From: Bacteroidales bacterium
GTDB taxonomy: Bacteria; Bacteroidota; Bacteroidia; Bacteroidales; Paludibacteraceae
Assembly: GCA_015061115.1 (NCBI GenBank)
Contig: SUXE01000019.1
Span: forward strand, 1 to 64,000
Length of the DNA: 64,000 nucleotides
Reading direction: 5' to 3'
The translations under genes and the position numbers were made by a program. This document shows, one piece after another, positions 51,064 through 60,613 of this stretch; the stretch's first letter is position 1; each line of letters opens with the position of its first letter. The notes beneath the pieces were generated by a model. The model ran no database searches. It had not been told where the DNA came from and saw only the letters and a list, made by a program, of their open reading frames with translations.

Positions 51064-53232
51064 ATGAAAGTTTGCATAGCGGAGAAACCGAGCGTGGCAC
51101 GCGATATTGCTCGTATGCTTGGAGCGACAGCCAAGATGGATGGTTATTACGAAGGTAATGACTATCAGGTGACTTGGGTGTTCGGCCATCTATGCACCCT
51201 CAAAGAGCCTCACGACTACGACCCTATGTGGAAGCAGTGGATGATGGAGACGCTTCCGATCATTCCGTCGACTTTCTGCATCAAACTGAAAAATGATAAA
51301 GGAGTAAGCAAACAATTCAATCTCATCAAACGTCTTATTGACAATGCGGAATATGTGGTGAACTGCGGCGATGCCGGCCAGGAGGGTGAGCTTATCCAAC
51401 GCTGGGTGCTTCAGTATGCTAAATGCAAAGCTCCTGTCTATCGTCTTTGGATCTCTTCTCTTACCGACGAGGCTATCTCACAAGGTTTCGCAAATCTCCG
51501 TCCATCAGCCGATTACGACAGCCTGTATGCGGCGGGAGCTCTCCGTGCTATCGGCGATTGGCTCCTTGGAATGAATGCGACGCGAGCATATTCCATCAAA
51601 TATTCGGTGCCGGGCACTCCCCTTTCCATCGGACGTGTACAGACGCCGACTCTGGCCCTCGTCGTGGCAAGACACAAAGAGATCATCAACTTCAAGCCGG
51701 AGCTTTACTGGGAACTGAAGACGCTTTTCTGCAATACCAATTTCTCCTGCACAAAGGGCAAATTCAAAAAGAAAGAAGACGCGGAGAAAGTTCTGCAGAC
51801 GGTGACCGGCCAACCTTTCTCGATCACCAAAGTAGACAAGAAGGCAGGCAAGGAGATGCCTCCAAAATTGTTCGACTTGACCTCCTTGCAGGTGGAGTGC
51901 AACCGTCGTTTCGGCTACACTGCCGAGCTGACCCTTAAATGCGCACAGTCGCTATACGAAAAGAAATACACCACATATCCACGTGTCGACACTCGATTCC
52001 TGCCTGAGGATGTGCATCCGAAGATTCCTCAGATAATAGGTGGAATACAAAACTATTCGTTGCTGACAGCTCCTGTGTTGCAGAAACCGATTCCAAAGTT
52101 GAAACGTATCTTCGACAACTCCAAAATCACTGATCACCATGCGATCATTCCGACGGGAGTGCTGGCCACAAACATGACGCAGGAGGAGTTCAACGTCTAC
52201 GATATCGTGACTCGCTGCTTCATTGCCAATTTCTATCCCGACTGTCAGATCTCCACAACCACAGTGGAGGGAGAATCAGCTGGCGTAGGATTCAAGACAT
52301 CCGGCAAAGAGATCGTTGATCCGGGATGGCGATTGGTTTATTCGGACGACGTGAAACCAGCCAATCCATCGGAGGATCCCAACAAAGAGGAGAACAACAC
52401 CGTCATCCCGGCATTCACTATCGGGCAGAACGGACCACATAATCCGTCGATCGTGGAGAAGCAGACCACTCCTCCCAAACCATACACCGAAGCCACTCTG
52501 CTTCGTGCGATGGAAACAGCAGGAAAGAATGTTGAGGATGAGGAACTTCGTGAGGCGATGAAGGAGAACGGAATAGGACGACCCTCTACACGAGCCGGAA
52601 TCATCGAGACTCTTTTCAAACGTGAGTATATGATCCGCCAACGAAAAAACATCATCCCTACCGAAAGAGGAATAAAGCTGATCGACACTATAAACCAGGA
52701 ACTTATCAAATCTGCGGAACTGACAGGTCAATGGGAGAAGAAGCTACGTCTGGTGGAGAAGAAAGAGTATCAGTCGGCCGACTTCATGGCTGAACTGAAG
52801 ACAATGGTTTGCGAGGTAGTCGACGCAGTGAAACGTGATGTGTCGATGACTAAAATTGCTGAAGCTCGTAGAGACGCACGGACGAGCGTGTCTGATGAGC
52901 AACCTCCAAAAGAGAAGAAACCACGGGCACCAAGAAAGAAAAAGACTGACGACGGCAGTGAACCGACAGCAAAAAAGACGGTGAAAAGGAAGAAAACAGA
53001 CACTCCTGCCCCTACCTCATTGGCAGAATGTGTATGTCCGATCTGCAAACGTGGCAGAATCCTTAAAGGTCGCACTGCCTACGGATGCTCCGAATACGCG
53101 TCGGGCTGCAATTTCAGAATTCCGTTTTTCATCAACAATATCGCCATCAGCGACGACGATGCAGTAGCTTTATTGCAAGGCAATGCGGTGAGAGGAGTGA
53201 TGCTGAGCACGCTGCTGGGGGTTAATGGTTAA
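51064..53232 (+). CDS. topB: DNA topoisomerase III (type IA)
   Basis: The 722-residue product relaxes and decatenates single-stranded DNA by a 5'-phosphotyrosine. The Toprim domain (VCIAEKPSVARDIA; DAGQEGELI) precedes the catalytic block TTYPRVDTRFL with Tyr305. A long basic linker (about 595-680) contains a DNA repeat insertion encoding RRDARTSVSDE. The C-terminus has one four-cysteine zinc-finger-like unit (CVCPICK...YGCSEYASGC). The final residues VNG and the stop come from a heptad repeat. Confidence 0.95.
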   Translation: MKVCIAEKPSVARDIARMLGATAKMDGYYEGNDYQVTWVFGHLCTLKEPHDYDPMWKQWMMETLPIIPSTFCIKLKNDKGVSKQFNLIKRLIDNAEYVVNCGDAGQEGELIQRWVLQYAKCKAPVYRLWISSLTDEAISQGFANLRPSADYDSLYAAGALRAIGDWLLGMNATRAYSIKYSVPGTPLSIGRVQTPTLALVVARHKEIINFKPELYWELKTLFCNTNFSCTKGKFKKKEDAEKVLQTVTGQPFSITKVDKKAGKEMPPKLFDLTSLQVECNRRFGYTAELTLKCAQSLYEKKYTTYPRVDTRFLPEDVHPKIPQIIGGIQNYSLLTAPVLQKPIPKLKRIFDNSKITDHHAIIPTGVLATNMTQEEFNVYDIVTRCFIANFYPDCQISTTTVEGESAGVGFKTSGKEIVDPGWRLVYSDDVKPANPSEDPNKEENNTVIPAFTIGQNGPHNPSIVEKQTTPPKPYTEATLLRAMETAGKNVEDEELREAMKENGIGRPSTRAGIIETLFKREYMIRQRKNIIPTERGIKLIDTINQELIKSAELTGQWEKKLRLVEKKEYQSADFMAELKTMVCEVVDAVKRDVSMTKIAEARRDARTSVSDEQPPKEKKPRAPRKKKTDDGSEPTAKKTVKRKKTDTPAPTSLAECVCPICKRGRILKGRTAYGCSEYASGCNFRIPFFINNIAISDDDAVALLQGNAVRGVMLSTLLGVNG
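52868..52893. repeat. Dispersed palindromic element inside topB
   Basis: GTAGAGACGCACGGACGAGC followed by GTGTCT, a copy of the intergenic palindrome at 116 and 34923. It is read through in frame as part of the topB linker (residues about 602-610). Confidence 0.7.
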
Positions 53233-53295
53233 TGGTTGAGGGTTGAGGGTTGAGGGTTGAAAGGTTAGAGTAAAAAGTTAAGAGTTAAGAATTAC
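53221..53295 (+). repeat. Heptad array overlapping the topB 3' end
   Basis: GTTAATG, GTTAATG, GTTGAGG, GTTGAGG, GTTGAGG, GTTGAAA, then GTTAGAG and AATTAAGA-like sequence. The first units give the last residues of TopB (VNG) and its TAA. It continues to the next gene. Confidence 0.85.
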
Positions 53296-53841
53296 ATGAA
53301 AAAGAAAATTGCGATCATATTACTTCTCCTTATCTCTGTAGCCATCGGTGTCTGTTGGGCACAACAAGATGATTACAAAGAGGGAGACATCCTTTTCCAA
53401 GTGTCGAAAAGCCGTCAATCACCATTGATCCAGAAAGCCACAGGATCTAAATGGTCTCATTGTGGTGTCGTGGTCGAGAAAAACAAAAAGCTATTTGTGT
53501 TGGAAGCGTCCAAGGTGGTCCGACTCACCCCTCTGCAACAGTGGATAAAACAAGGCAAAGATGAGAAGGTGAAGATGATGCGTGTGAAAAAAGATCCGGT
53601 TAAGATCAAATATAATAAATACTTAGAGAAGTCATACGACCTTGCTTTTAAGTTCGACAATGGCAAATGGTACTGCTCTGAGTTAATCTACGACATCTAC
53701 AAATCACAGTTAGGAATAGAACTTTGCAAGCCCAAACAGCTACGTCAGTATCAGATCAACGGCATGGAAGATGTCATCAAAAAAAGAGGCATGAGTCTCG
53801 ATCAATTGGTGGTCGCTCCATCTGATTTGTTAGATTATTGA
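53296..53841 (+). CDS. YiiX/YebB-like NlpC/P60-type cysteine hydrolase
   Basis: The 181-residue product has a signal peptide (MKKKIAIILLLLISVAIGVCWAQ). The sequence GDILFQVSKSRQSPLIQKATGSKWSHCGVVV contains the Cys-His arrangement of the permuted NlpC/P60 (YiiX, peptidase C92) fold, with a later WYCSELIYDIY block holding the catalytic Cys. Such enzymes cleave peptide or amide bonds in the envelope or on host substrates; the target here is unknown. It follows topB by 63 bp of repeats. Confidence 0.8.
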   Translation: MKKKIAIILLLLISVAIGVCWAQQDDYKEGDILFQVSKSRQSPLIQKATGSKWSHCGVVVEKNKKLFVLEASKVVRLTPLQQWIKQGKDEKVKMMRVKKDPVKIKYNKYLEKSYDLAFKFDNGKWYCSELIYDIYKSQLGIELCKPKQLRQYQINGMEDVIKKRGMSLDQLVVAPSDLLDY

Positions 53842-53861
53842 TTATCTACAAGTTAATCCAA

Positions 53862-53918
53862 ATTTTCACATTTTTATGAGGGATCAAACGACAAAAAACC
53901 ACACTTTTATGAGGGAAT
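53862..53918. repeat. 57-bp direct repeat flanking ATPase copy 2, left
   Basis: It matches 55342-55398 at 54 of 57 positions. It holds two CACATTTTTATGAGGGA-like units 32 bp apart (53868 and 53900). It lies 29 bp beyond the ATPase stop codon. Confidence 0.95.
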
Positions 53919-53947
53919 AGCAACGTCTATAATTAAATTTTCAGATC

Positions 53948-55285
53948 CTACTCGTCTGTGCCCAGACCTTCATTCTTGAAATATGCTTCTGCCGAATATA
54001 GAGGTATATTCTCCATCCAATCTTGATCTTTATATGGGAGCATTGAGATGCGAAGACCTTTCAAGCCAAAATTCTTAAATTCTTCTGTAACAAACAAGCG
54101 GAGTGATTTGGCACGCACATTTTCTTCAGCCTTTGCCTCTGTCGGTATGACACGACGGTTTCCCTGAACTATAAAATCGACTTCCATAGTACTGCTATCC
54201 TTAGAAAAATAGAATATATTCTTATCCATTTCATCATGTAGTTCCAAGGATTTTATTTGAGAAAGAATATAATTCTCTGTAAATGCCCCTTTGAATTCAG
54301 AAAAGACATTCATTCCTATCAGCATTTCACGCGATCGTGCTCCACACATACACGACAGCAAACCACAATCCAACAAATATATCTTGAATGCGGAATCGTC
54401 AGCATAGAATTTCAATGGTTCTTGCGGTTTCGTCACTCTAGCCACCTTATACACCAATCCCGCATCCGTCAACCACTGGATCGCCTTTTCAAAATCAGCC
54501 GCTCTAGCGCCCTTCTTTATCGCACCAAACACAAATTTCTTGTTTTCCTTAGCCAGCTGAGCAGGTATGCTATCCCAGACCTGCCTTATACGCACCACCT
54601 CAGCATTGGTGTGTTTACCCATATCCTTACTATAAGTGGCAAGTATGGAACGTTGTACATCTCTTGTCTCTTTGGCATCATGGTTTTCAATCCATGTTGA
54701 TACAGCCTCAGGCATACCTCCACAGAAATAATATTGTCTGAGATAATCTGTCAATAGTTCGTGTTGCAATGTCATTGAATCCCAATCCAAATTGCGGACA
54801 GCGTCGGCAAGCAGATCTCGACCATTAGCCATCAAAAACTCATCAAAAGTCATCGGGTACATTCTCAAGTCGTTCACCTTACCCACCGGATAGCTCTCGT
54901 CTTTTCGTATTGATATTCCCAATAAAGAACCCGCCACAACCACATGCAAATCTCGTCTATCCTCACAAAAATATTTTAGCGACGAAATGCCATTTGGCAC
55001 CTCTTGTATCTCGTCGAAAAATAGCAGCGTCTTTCCTGAAATAATCCTTTGTTCATTTGCCTGTTCCAACTGATAGATAATGCGATCCATATTAAAATCG
55101 ACGAACAAGCCCTCAGCAAACCTATTATTATGGCAATTCACATACACCATATTTTCAAATTCGTTTTTTCCGAACTCCTTTATGATGTACGTTTTCCCCA
55201 CCTGTCTTGCCCCCAAAAGCACAAGAGGTTTATGTTTTGGATTTTCTTTCCAGGCCTTCAATTCCTTGTAAATATTCCTCTTCAT
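53948..55285 (-). CDS. AAA ATPase with C-terminal DUF4143 domain, copy 2
   Basis: The 445-residue product starts MKRNIYKELKAWKENPKHKP; a longer frame upstream would add 18 doubtful residues. Walker A is GARQVGKT and Walker B is LLFFDEIQ. The C-terminal DUF4143 region has STMEVDFIVQGNRRVIPTEAKAEE. It is flanked by 57-bp direct repeats on both sides, one just upstream of the start. The two ATPases are only distantly similar. This looks like a self-contained, repeat-bounded unit. Confidence 0.9.
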   Translation of the reverse strand: MKRNIYKELKAWKENPKHKPLVLLGARQVGKTYIIKEFGKNEFENMVYVNCHNNRFAEGLFVDFNMDRIIYQLEQANEQRIISGKTLLFFDEIQEVPNGISSLKYFCEDRRDLHVVVAGSLLGISIRKDESYPVGKVNDLRMYPMTFDEFLMANGRDLLADAVRNLDWDSMTLQHELLTDYLRQYYFCGGMPEAVSTWIENHDAKETRDVQRSILATYSKDMGKHTNAEVVRIRQVWDSIPAQLAKENKKFVFGAIKKGARAADFEKAIQWLTDAGLVYKVARVTKPQEPLKFYADDSAFKIYLLDCGLLSCMCGARSREMLIGMNVFSEFKGAFTENYILSQIKSLELHDEMDKNIFYFSKDSSTMEVDFIVQGNRRVIPTEAKAEENVRAKSLRLFVTEEFKNFGLKGLRISMLPYKDQDWMENIPLYSAEAYFKNEGLGTDE

Positions 55286-55341
55286 CAGCCATAATTTTTT
55301 GATACAATGCAAAATTACTAATAATAAATGATTTAGCAACG

Positions 55342-55398
55342 ATTTTCACATTTTTATGAGGGATCAAACCATCAAAAACCACACTTTTATGAGGGAAT
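55342..55398. repeat. 57-bp direct repeat flanking ATPase copy 2, right
   Basis: 54 of 57 positions match 53862-53918; two CACATTTTTATGAGGGA-like units 32 bp apart (55348 and 55380). It is 57 bp upstream of the ATPase start and so may also control its transcription. Confidence 0.95.
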
Positions 55399-55433
55399 GA
55401 GCCCATAAATTGACGTATCACACATTTTTTTAC

Positions 55434-55467
55434 AAATTAAGAATTAAAAGTAAAGAATTAAGAATGG
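55434..55467. repeat. AATTAAGA-type intergenic repeat
   Basis: AAATTAAGAATTAAAAGTAA followed by AGAATTAAGAATGG, like the repeat at the GH53 end. It lies between ATPase copy 2 and hisA. The stretch 55399-55601 has no gene. Confidence 0.6.
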
Positions 55468-55576
55468 GCTAATAATCCTGACATCCTTTTTCAGCTATTG
55501 ATGTACTATAAATGGCCAACGACTTACTTTATAGTTGTTTTCCGCTTAAAATCTCAAAAAAATGAAAAAATCTGCG

Positions 55577-55584
55577 TAAATTTG
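55577..55584 (+). promoter_or_regulatory. Probable -7 box of hisA
   Basis: TAAATTTG followed by CGG, fitting TAnnTTTG, 17 bp before the hisA ATG. The upstream element is unclear. Confidence 0.45.
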
Positions 55585-55601
55585 CGGAAAATTAAGATTA
55601 T

Positions 55602-56324
55602 ATGATTGAAATAATTCCAGCAATTGATATTATTGACGGCAAGTGTGTCCGTCTTAGCCAAGGAGACTACGACCAGAAGAAAGTTTACAACGAAAATCCT
55701 CTTGAGATTGCAAAAGAGTTTGAAGACGCAGGTATTCGCCGTCTTCACCTTGTCGACCTTGACGGAGCTAAGGCGCACCACATAGTCAACCATAAAGTGT
55801 TGGAGACAATCGCAACTAAAACGAACCTTGTGATTGATTTCGGAGGAGGTCTGAAAAGTGACGAAGATCTTAAGATAGCTTTCAACAGCGGTGCGTCAAT
55901 GGTCACAGGCGGAAGTATCGCCGTGAAGGATCCAGACACATTCTGCGGATGGATCGACAAGTTTGGCGGAGAGAAAATCATTCTTGGAGCAGACGCGAAG
56001 GATGGCAAGATCGCAGTGGGCGGATGGATCGAGACAACTCAGGAGCCACTTATCCCATTCATATCACAATACCGTCAGCGTGGAATTTCAAAAGTGATCT
56101 GCACAGATATCAGTAAAGACGGAATGTTGAAAGGAGCCTCAACAGACCTTTACAAAGAGATTCTTGCAGCAGAATCTGGTCTATACCTTATCGCAAGCGG
56201 AGGTGTCAGCAAGATTGAGGATATCATCGAGCTTGACGAAGCCGGAGTGCCAGCCGTAATCACAGGAAAGGCGATCTACGAAGGCAAAATCACTCTTGAA
56301 CAAATATCAAAACTTCTCGCATAA
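55602..56324 (+). CDS. hisA: Phosphoribosylformimino-5-aminoimidazole carboxamide ribotide isomerase
   Basis: HisA opens the ribose of ProFAR in histidine synthesis. The 240-residue TIM barrel begins [22 protein letters not shown] with the catalytic Asp8; [12 protein letters not shown] and TDISKDGML hold the phosphate-binding and second catalytic Asp. Length is normal. hisIE follows 42 bp later. The gene order hisA-hisIE fits a histidine operon fragment, but no other his genes are in the window. Confidence 0.97.
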   Translation: MIEIIPAIDIIDGKCVRLSQGDYDQKKVYNENPLEIAKEFEDAGIRRLHLVDLDGAKAHHIVNHKVLETIATKTNLVIDFGGGLKSDEDLKIAFNSGASMVTGGSIAVKDPDTFCGWIDKFGGEKIILGADAKDGKIAVGGWIETTQEPLIPFISQYRQRGISKVICTDISKDGMLKGASTDLYKEILAAESGLYLIASGGVSKIEDIIELDEAGVPAVITGKAIYEGKITLEQISKLLA

Positions 56325-56342
56325 AATTTGGCGATTTATTTA

Positions 56343-56350
56343 TAAATTTG
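56343..56350 (+). promoter_or_regulatory. Possible -7 box of hisIE
   Basis: TAAATTTG in the 42-bp gap before hisIE; fits TAnnTTTG. It may give hisIE and the FtsE-like gene an additional promoter. Confidence 0.35.
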
Positions 56351-56366
56351 CACAAAACTATTGAAT

Positions 56367-56948
56367 ATGACTATTGATTTCGATAAACTTGGTGGACTTG
56401 TGCCAGCTATCATCCAGGACGATGCAACACTGAAGGTTTTGATGCTTGGATTCATGAATAAAGAGGCGTATGAGAAGACCGTTGCCACTGGCAAAGTGAC
56501 ATTCTTTTCTCGCACACGCAACAAGCTATGGACCAAAGGTGAGACAAGCGGCAATTTCTTGAACCTTGTCAGCATCAAAAACGACTGCGACAACGACACT
56601 CTTCTTATCCGTGTCAACCCTGTCGGACCTGTTTGCCATACAGGAACAGACACATGCTGGGGTGAGGTCAACGAAGGTGGCATGACCGCTCTTGAGGCTG
56701 TACAGAGGAAGATCAAGGCCGACGTAGCAGATCCATCTACATACGCAGGAAAGAACCATGCAGAAGGTAAAAACCGTGTGGCTCAAAACCTTGGTGAGGA
56801 GGCTGTAGTGGCTGTGATCAAAGCATCCAAAGGTTCACGTGAGGAGATCATCGAGCAGAGCGGATCTCTACTCTACCATCTGCTTGAGATGCTTACTGAA
56901 AACGGCATCGACATCAACGAAATCAAGAAAATTGCACCAAAAGACTAA
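56367..56948 (+). CDS. hisIE: Bifunctional PRA-cyclohydrolase/PRA-ATP pyrophosphohydrolase
   Basis: HisIE performs the second and third steps of histidine synthesis. The 193-residue product has the HisI part ([47 protein letters not shown]; Cys and Asp residues bind zinc and magnesium) and the HisE part ([24 protein letters not shown]). The ATG at 56367 is preferred to the TTG at 56361. Confidence 0.95.
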   Translation: MTIDFDKLGGLVPAIIQDDATLKVLMLGFMNKEAYEKTVATGKVTFFSRTRNKLWTKGETSGNFLNLVSIKNDCDNDTLLIRVNPVGPVCHTGTDTCWGEVNEGGMTALEAVQRKIKADVADPSTYAGKNHAEGKNRVAQNLGEEAVVAVIKASKGSREEIIEQSGSLLYHLLEMLTENGIDINEIKKIAPKD

Positions 56949-56960
56949 TACTTTACAACT

Positions 56961-57665
56961 GTGAGCGAGATATTGTTAGACTACAAAAACGTTTCAATCA
57001 ACCACTCTGAGGTGACGGTGTTGAAGAATTTGACACAGCAGATCAGAGTAGGTGAACTTGTCTACCTCACAGGTAAGGTGGGAAGCGGAAAAAGTTCGTT
57101 TCTCAAATCTATATATGCAGATGCCGAGATATCAGCAGGCAGTGCGATGGTGCTCAACTACGACATCCGCAAGATAAAGCGTAAGGAGATCCCATACCTC
57201 CGCAGGGAATTGGGAATCATATTCCAGGATTTCAAGTTGCTGACAGACAGAAGCGTAGAGAAAAATCTCGACTTCGTGTTGAAAGCCACAGAAGTGAGCG
57301 ACAAAAACGAGCGAAAGGAGAGAATCGCAAATGTGCTGGCTTACGTAGGTATGGACAACAAAGGCTACAAGATGCCACATGAGTTGTCGGGAGGTGAGCA
57401 GCAACGCGTCGTCATCGCAAGAGCATTGCTCAATGATCCAAAGATGATCCTTGCAGACGAGCCTACTGGAAACCTTGACGCAGAAACAGGAAAAGATATC
57501 ATGACGTTGCTTCACAAGATATCGCGTGAGAAGACCGCGGTGGTGATGGCGACTCATAATATGAGATGGCTTCAGATGTTTGAAGGACGTGTACTGCACT
57601 TCAACAACATGGAAGTCAACGAAATATCAGCAAACGAAGTAGTAACAACAAAAAATGAAGAGTAA
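56961..57665 (+). CDS. ftsE: FtsE-like ABC transporter ATP-binding protein
   Basis: FtsE with FtsX regulates cell-wall hydrolysis at division. The 234-residue product has Walker A GKVGSGKS, the ABC signature LSGGEQQR, and Walker [12 protein letters not shown], with FtsE-like [16 protein letters not shown]. It starts with GTG, 12 bp after hisIE. No ftsX is next to it in this window; the following gene is a DUF4834 protein. The assignment to FtsE over other small ABC ATPases is by resemblance. Confidence 0.85.
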   Translation: MSEILLDYKNVSINHSEVTVLKNLTQQIRVGELVYLTGKVGSGKSSFLKSIYADAEISAGSAMVLNYDIRKIKRKEIPYLRRELGIIFQDFKLLTDRSVEKNLDFVLKATEVSDKNERKERIANVLAYVGMDNKGYKMPHELSGGEQQRVVIARALLNDPKMILADEPTGNLDAETGKDIMTLLHKISREKTAVVMATHNMRWLQMFEGRVLHFNNMEVNEISANEVVTTKNEE

Positions 57666-57992
57666 ATGATCAAGTTTTTATTCACGCTGGTGCTTATAGG
57701 CATACTTTTTATGCTGCTCGTCCCAATCATTTTGAAGACGGTCATAACAAACCTTATAGGCAAAGCCACAAAAAGGCAACAGCAACAATACCAACAATAT
57801 AGCGACGATTCTCGATCGTCTTACTCGTCGGCAGATGAAGACGAATCCTATTACGGCAGCGTCTTGGTGCATGATGAAGAGAGTGCTCGACGCATGAAGA
57901 GAATGAAAGAAGATGCTGAAGACGTGGAGGCTGTGATAATAGATGAGCCTGCCAAAATAGAGATAGAAGAGAGGGAGAAGGTGAGAGGTTAA
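57666..57992 (+). CDS. DUF4834 family membrane protein
   Basis: The 108-residue product has one N-terminal membrane helix (FLFTLVLIGILFMLLVPIILKTVI), a Gln-rich basic segment (KRQQQQYQQY) and an acidic tail. It is the small Bacteroidota protein found in this neighbourhood, which I recall as DUF4834. It follows the FtsE-like gene directly. The last residues VRG and the TAA stop coincide with the beginning of a heptad array, so the C-terminus may be variable. Confidence 0.7.
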   Translation: MIKFLFTLVLIGILFMLLVPIILKTVITNLIGKATKRQQQQYQQYSDDSRSSYSSADEDESYYGSVLVHDEESARRMKRMKEDAEDVEAVIIDEPAKIEIEEREKVRG

Positions 57993-58055
57993 GAGGTGTG
58001 AGTTGAGAGGTGAGAGATTAAAGGTGAGAGGTGAGAGTTGAGGCTGGAAACTTGA
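57981..58055 (+). repeat. Heptad array overlapping the DUF4834 3' end
   Basis: Heptads such as GTGAGAG, GTTAAGA, GGTGTGA, GTTGAGA, GGTGAGA, GATTAAA and GGTGAGA. It contributes the stop of DUF4834 and ends before gpmI. It belongs to the same heptad family. Confidence 0.8.
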
Positions 58056-58091
58056 GACAAAAAAGGAAAATAAAACATTAAGTATATAAAA

Positions 58092-59615
58092 ATGGGAAAA
58101 AAAGCATTGTTGATGATCCTCGATGGTTGGGGAATCGGTAACAAAACTAAGTCTGACGTAATCGCGTCTACACCAACACCAAATTGGGACGCATTGATAG
58201 CAAACTATCCAAACTCACAGCTACAGGCATCAGGTGAGAACGTTGGTTTGCCAGACGGACAGATGGGTAACTCAGAGGTAGGACACTTGAATATCGGTGC
58301 AGGACGTATTGTATATCAAGACCTTGTAAAGATTAACCGTGCTTGTGCAGACGGTTCAATCATGAAGAACCCAGAGGTTGTTTCTGCATTTGAGTATGCA
58401 AAAAAGACAGGAAAGAAAGTTCACTATATGGGCTTGACATCGACAGGTGGTGTACACTCATCTTTCGATCACTTGTTCAAGCTATGTGAGATTGCAAAAG
58501 AATTCGGTGTTGCCGACAAGACATTCATCCACTGTTTCATGGATGGTCGTGACACAGACCCTAAGAGCGGTAAAGGATTCATCGAGCAGCTTAGCGCACA
58601 GGCAAAGAAGACAGGCTGTACAATAGCATCTATCGTCGGCCGTTTCTACGCAATGGACCGTGACAAGCGTTGGGAGCGTATCAAAGAGGCATACGATTTG
58701 TTGGTTAACGGAATCGGAGCTCCAGCTACAGACATGGTTAAGGCAATGCAGGACAGCTACGACGCAGGTGTGACTGACGAGTTCGTTAAGCCAATCGTAA
58801 ACACATCTGTAGACGGAAAGATCGGTGAGGGTGACGTAGTTATCTTCTTCAACTACCGTAACGACCGTGCTAAGGAGCTTACAATCGTATTGTCACAGAA
58901 CGACGTTCCAGAGCAGGGAATGAAGACAATTCCAAACATCCAGTTCTACTGTATGACTCCATACGATGCTTCATTCACAGGTGTTCACATACTATTCCCT
59001 AAGGAGAATGTAAGCAACACATTGGCTGAGTACCTTTCAAACAAAGGCAAGAAGCAGCTTCACACAGCTGAGACTGAGAAGTTTGCTCACGTAACATTCT
59101 TCTTGAACGGAGGTCGTGAGACTCCATTCGACGGAGAGGAGAGAATCTTGGTTCCTTCTCCAAAGGTTGCAACTTACGATTTGAAGCCAGAGATGTCTGC
59201 ATTCGAGGTAAAAGACAAGCTAGTTGAGGCTATCCACTCACAGAAGTTCGACTTCATCGTTGTAAACTTCGCAAACGGAGATATGGTTGGTCACACAGGT
59301 AAGTATGATGCAATCGAGAAGGCAGTTAAGGCTATGGATCAGGTTGTAAAGGAAGTTACAGACGCTACTCTTGCTGAAGACTACGCTACAATCATCATCG
59401 CAGACCACGGAAACTGTGATTTCGCAATCAACGCAGACGGAACTCCAAACACAGCGCACTCACTTAACCCAGTGCCATTCGTTTACGTTGCAAACGACGC
59501 TAAATCAGTAAAGGTTTCTAACGGTGTATTGGCAGACGTTGCTCCATCAATCTTGTCAGTGATGGGTCTTGAGCAGCCATCTGAAATGACTGGTAAGAAC
59601 TTGATCTCAAAGTAA
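58092..59615 (+). CDS. gpmI: 2,3-bisphosphoglycerate-independent phosphoglycerate mutase
   Basis: GpmI interconverts 3- and 2-phosphoglycerate in glycolysis. The 507-residue product has [10 protein letters not shown] at the start, the active Ser61 in [31 protein letters not shown], and late metal-binding [13 protein letters not shown]. Length is typical. Codon bias is strong. It stands alone between heptad repeats and a palindromic terminator. Confidence 0.97.
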   Translation: MGKKALLMILDGWGIGNKTKSDVIASTPTPNWDALIANYPNSQLQASGENVGLPDGQMGNSEVGHLNIGAGRIVYQDLVKINRACADGSIMKNPEVVSAFEYAKKTGKKVHYMGLTSTGGVHSSFDHLFKLCEIAKEFGVADKTFIHCFMDGRDTDPKSGKGFIEQLSAQAKKTGCTIASIVGRFYAMDRDKRWERIKEAYDLLVNGIGAPATDMVKAMQDSYDAGVTDEFVKPIVNTSVDGKIGEGDVVIFFNYRNDRAKELTIVLSQNDVPEQGMKTIPNIQFYCMTPYDASFTGVHILFPKENVSNTLAEYLSNKGKKQLHTAETEKFAHVTFFLNGGRETPFDGEERILVPSPKVATYDLKPEMSAFEVKDKLVEAIHSQKFDFIVVNFANGDMVGHTGKYDAIEKAVKAMDQVVKEVTDATLAEDYATIIIADHGNCDFAINADGTPNTAHSLNPVPFVYVANDAKSVKVSNGVLADVAPSILSVMGLEQPSEMTGKNLISK

Positions 59616-59640
59616 TTTGAGGATTGAGAAAACAATATTT

Positions 59641-59674
59641 GTAGAGACGTGGACATCCACGTCTCTACTTTTTT
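59641..59674. terminator. Terminator of gpmI, related to the GTAGAGACG palindrome
   Basis: GTAGAGACGTGGA, CA, TCCACGTCTCTAC form a near-perfect palindrome followed by TTTTTT. It begins with GTAGAGACG like the dispersed palindromes at 116, 34923 and 52868, so it may be a member that has become a terminator. Confidence 0.8.
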
Positions 59675-59776
59675 ATAGATGAAATGAGTTTGGACAATCA
59701 TCATAATTCATCGTTTTTGCCTTTTTATGCAATTTTTTTACTTTATTTGCATCATATAAAAACAAACGCCAGGAAA

Positions 59777-60520
59777 ATGAAAAAGCCCATTTTAGTCATA
59801 TTCTCAATATGTATGATGTTATGTTCTGCAGATCTTTATGCGGCAGATCAGAATCGAATAGCTCATGGACATTTATATGAGTACAATTTCCCATCACAAC
59901 AAACAAAAGACACACTGGGGAAAGCCACTATTTATATGCCGGAAGCAAAGTCGGACCTGGACAGAGAAGTTCCGCCAGGACAACTGCCACAGTATATGAA
60001 CCCGAACTACTACGGATACAAAGAGATCAGACATAACACTTCAACAGAAACAAACTATAGCAATGACATTAACGTGCCTCGTTATGGTGAAAAAGTGTCA
60101 AAGAGACGCGCGACAAAAAACGCTTTTCAGATAAACCATTCTGATGGCATTTATCACTATCGCAATGGCATTTTCTATTTGCAGAAAAATGACCAATATG
60201 AGATTCACAAACCACACATAGGATTCAGAGTTCCTTCTATACCTGCAGAGCGACGCAAATATATGTTCGACGGTGTCGCATACTACTATTACTATGGCAC
60301 ATTCTACGTTTATGACCAAACAATCAAGATGTACGACGTCGTCATTCCTCCTGTGGGAGCGATTGTAGATTGGATTCCAGGGAATGCAGAAAAAATTGAG
60401 ATTGATGGCGAAGCATATTACGTCGCAAACGGAATACAATACAAGGATATCTCATTTAAGGCGGCTATATCAAAATGGTATCAAATTGTCGCTGTTGACG
60501 CAACCAAATATAAGGATTAA
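59777..60520 (+). CDS. Secreted DUF6515-like protein
   Basis: The 247-residue product has a signal peptide from the ATG at 59777 (MKKPILVIFSICMMLCSADLYA), with AGGAAA upstream; a longer frame would add 31 unlikely residues. Repeats of a tyrosine-rich motif follow (DGIYHYRNGIFYLQKN, DGVAYYYYYGTFYVYD, DGEAYYVANGIQYKD), as seen in Bacteroidota DUF6515 proteins. Predicted envelope location; function unknown. It precedes the lipoprotein operon. Confidence 0.75.
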   Translation: MKKPILVIFSICMMLCSADLYAADQNRIAHGHLYEYNFPSQQTKDTLGKATIYMPEAKSDLDREVPPGQLPQYMNPNYYGYKEIRHNTSTETNYSNDINVPRYGEKVSKRRATKNAFQINHSDGIYHYRNGIFYLQKNDQYEIHKPHIGFRVPSIPAERRKYMFDGVAYYYYYGTFYVYDQTIKMYDVVIPPVGAIVDWIPGNAEKIEIDGEAYYVANGIQYKDISFKAAISKWYQIVAVDATKYKD

Positions 60521-60613
60521 GCAATCCTGCACTCATTAAATTAAACAGTACAACATCCATAGTAGTCCAACATTTTTTAACATAAAAATGTTGTGGGTTC
60601 AACGCACTTGGAT

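Noticed and set aside
51423-51938. 171-residue frame in topB
   Set aside because: It is another frame of topB without motifs, while TopB motifs run through the same segment.
57993-58091. Possible small gene after DUF4834
   Set aside because: The stretch consists of heptad repeats and no frame of useful length is present.
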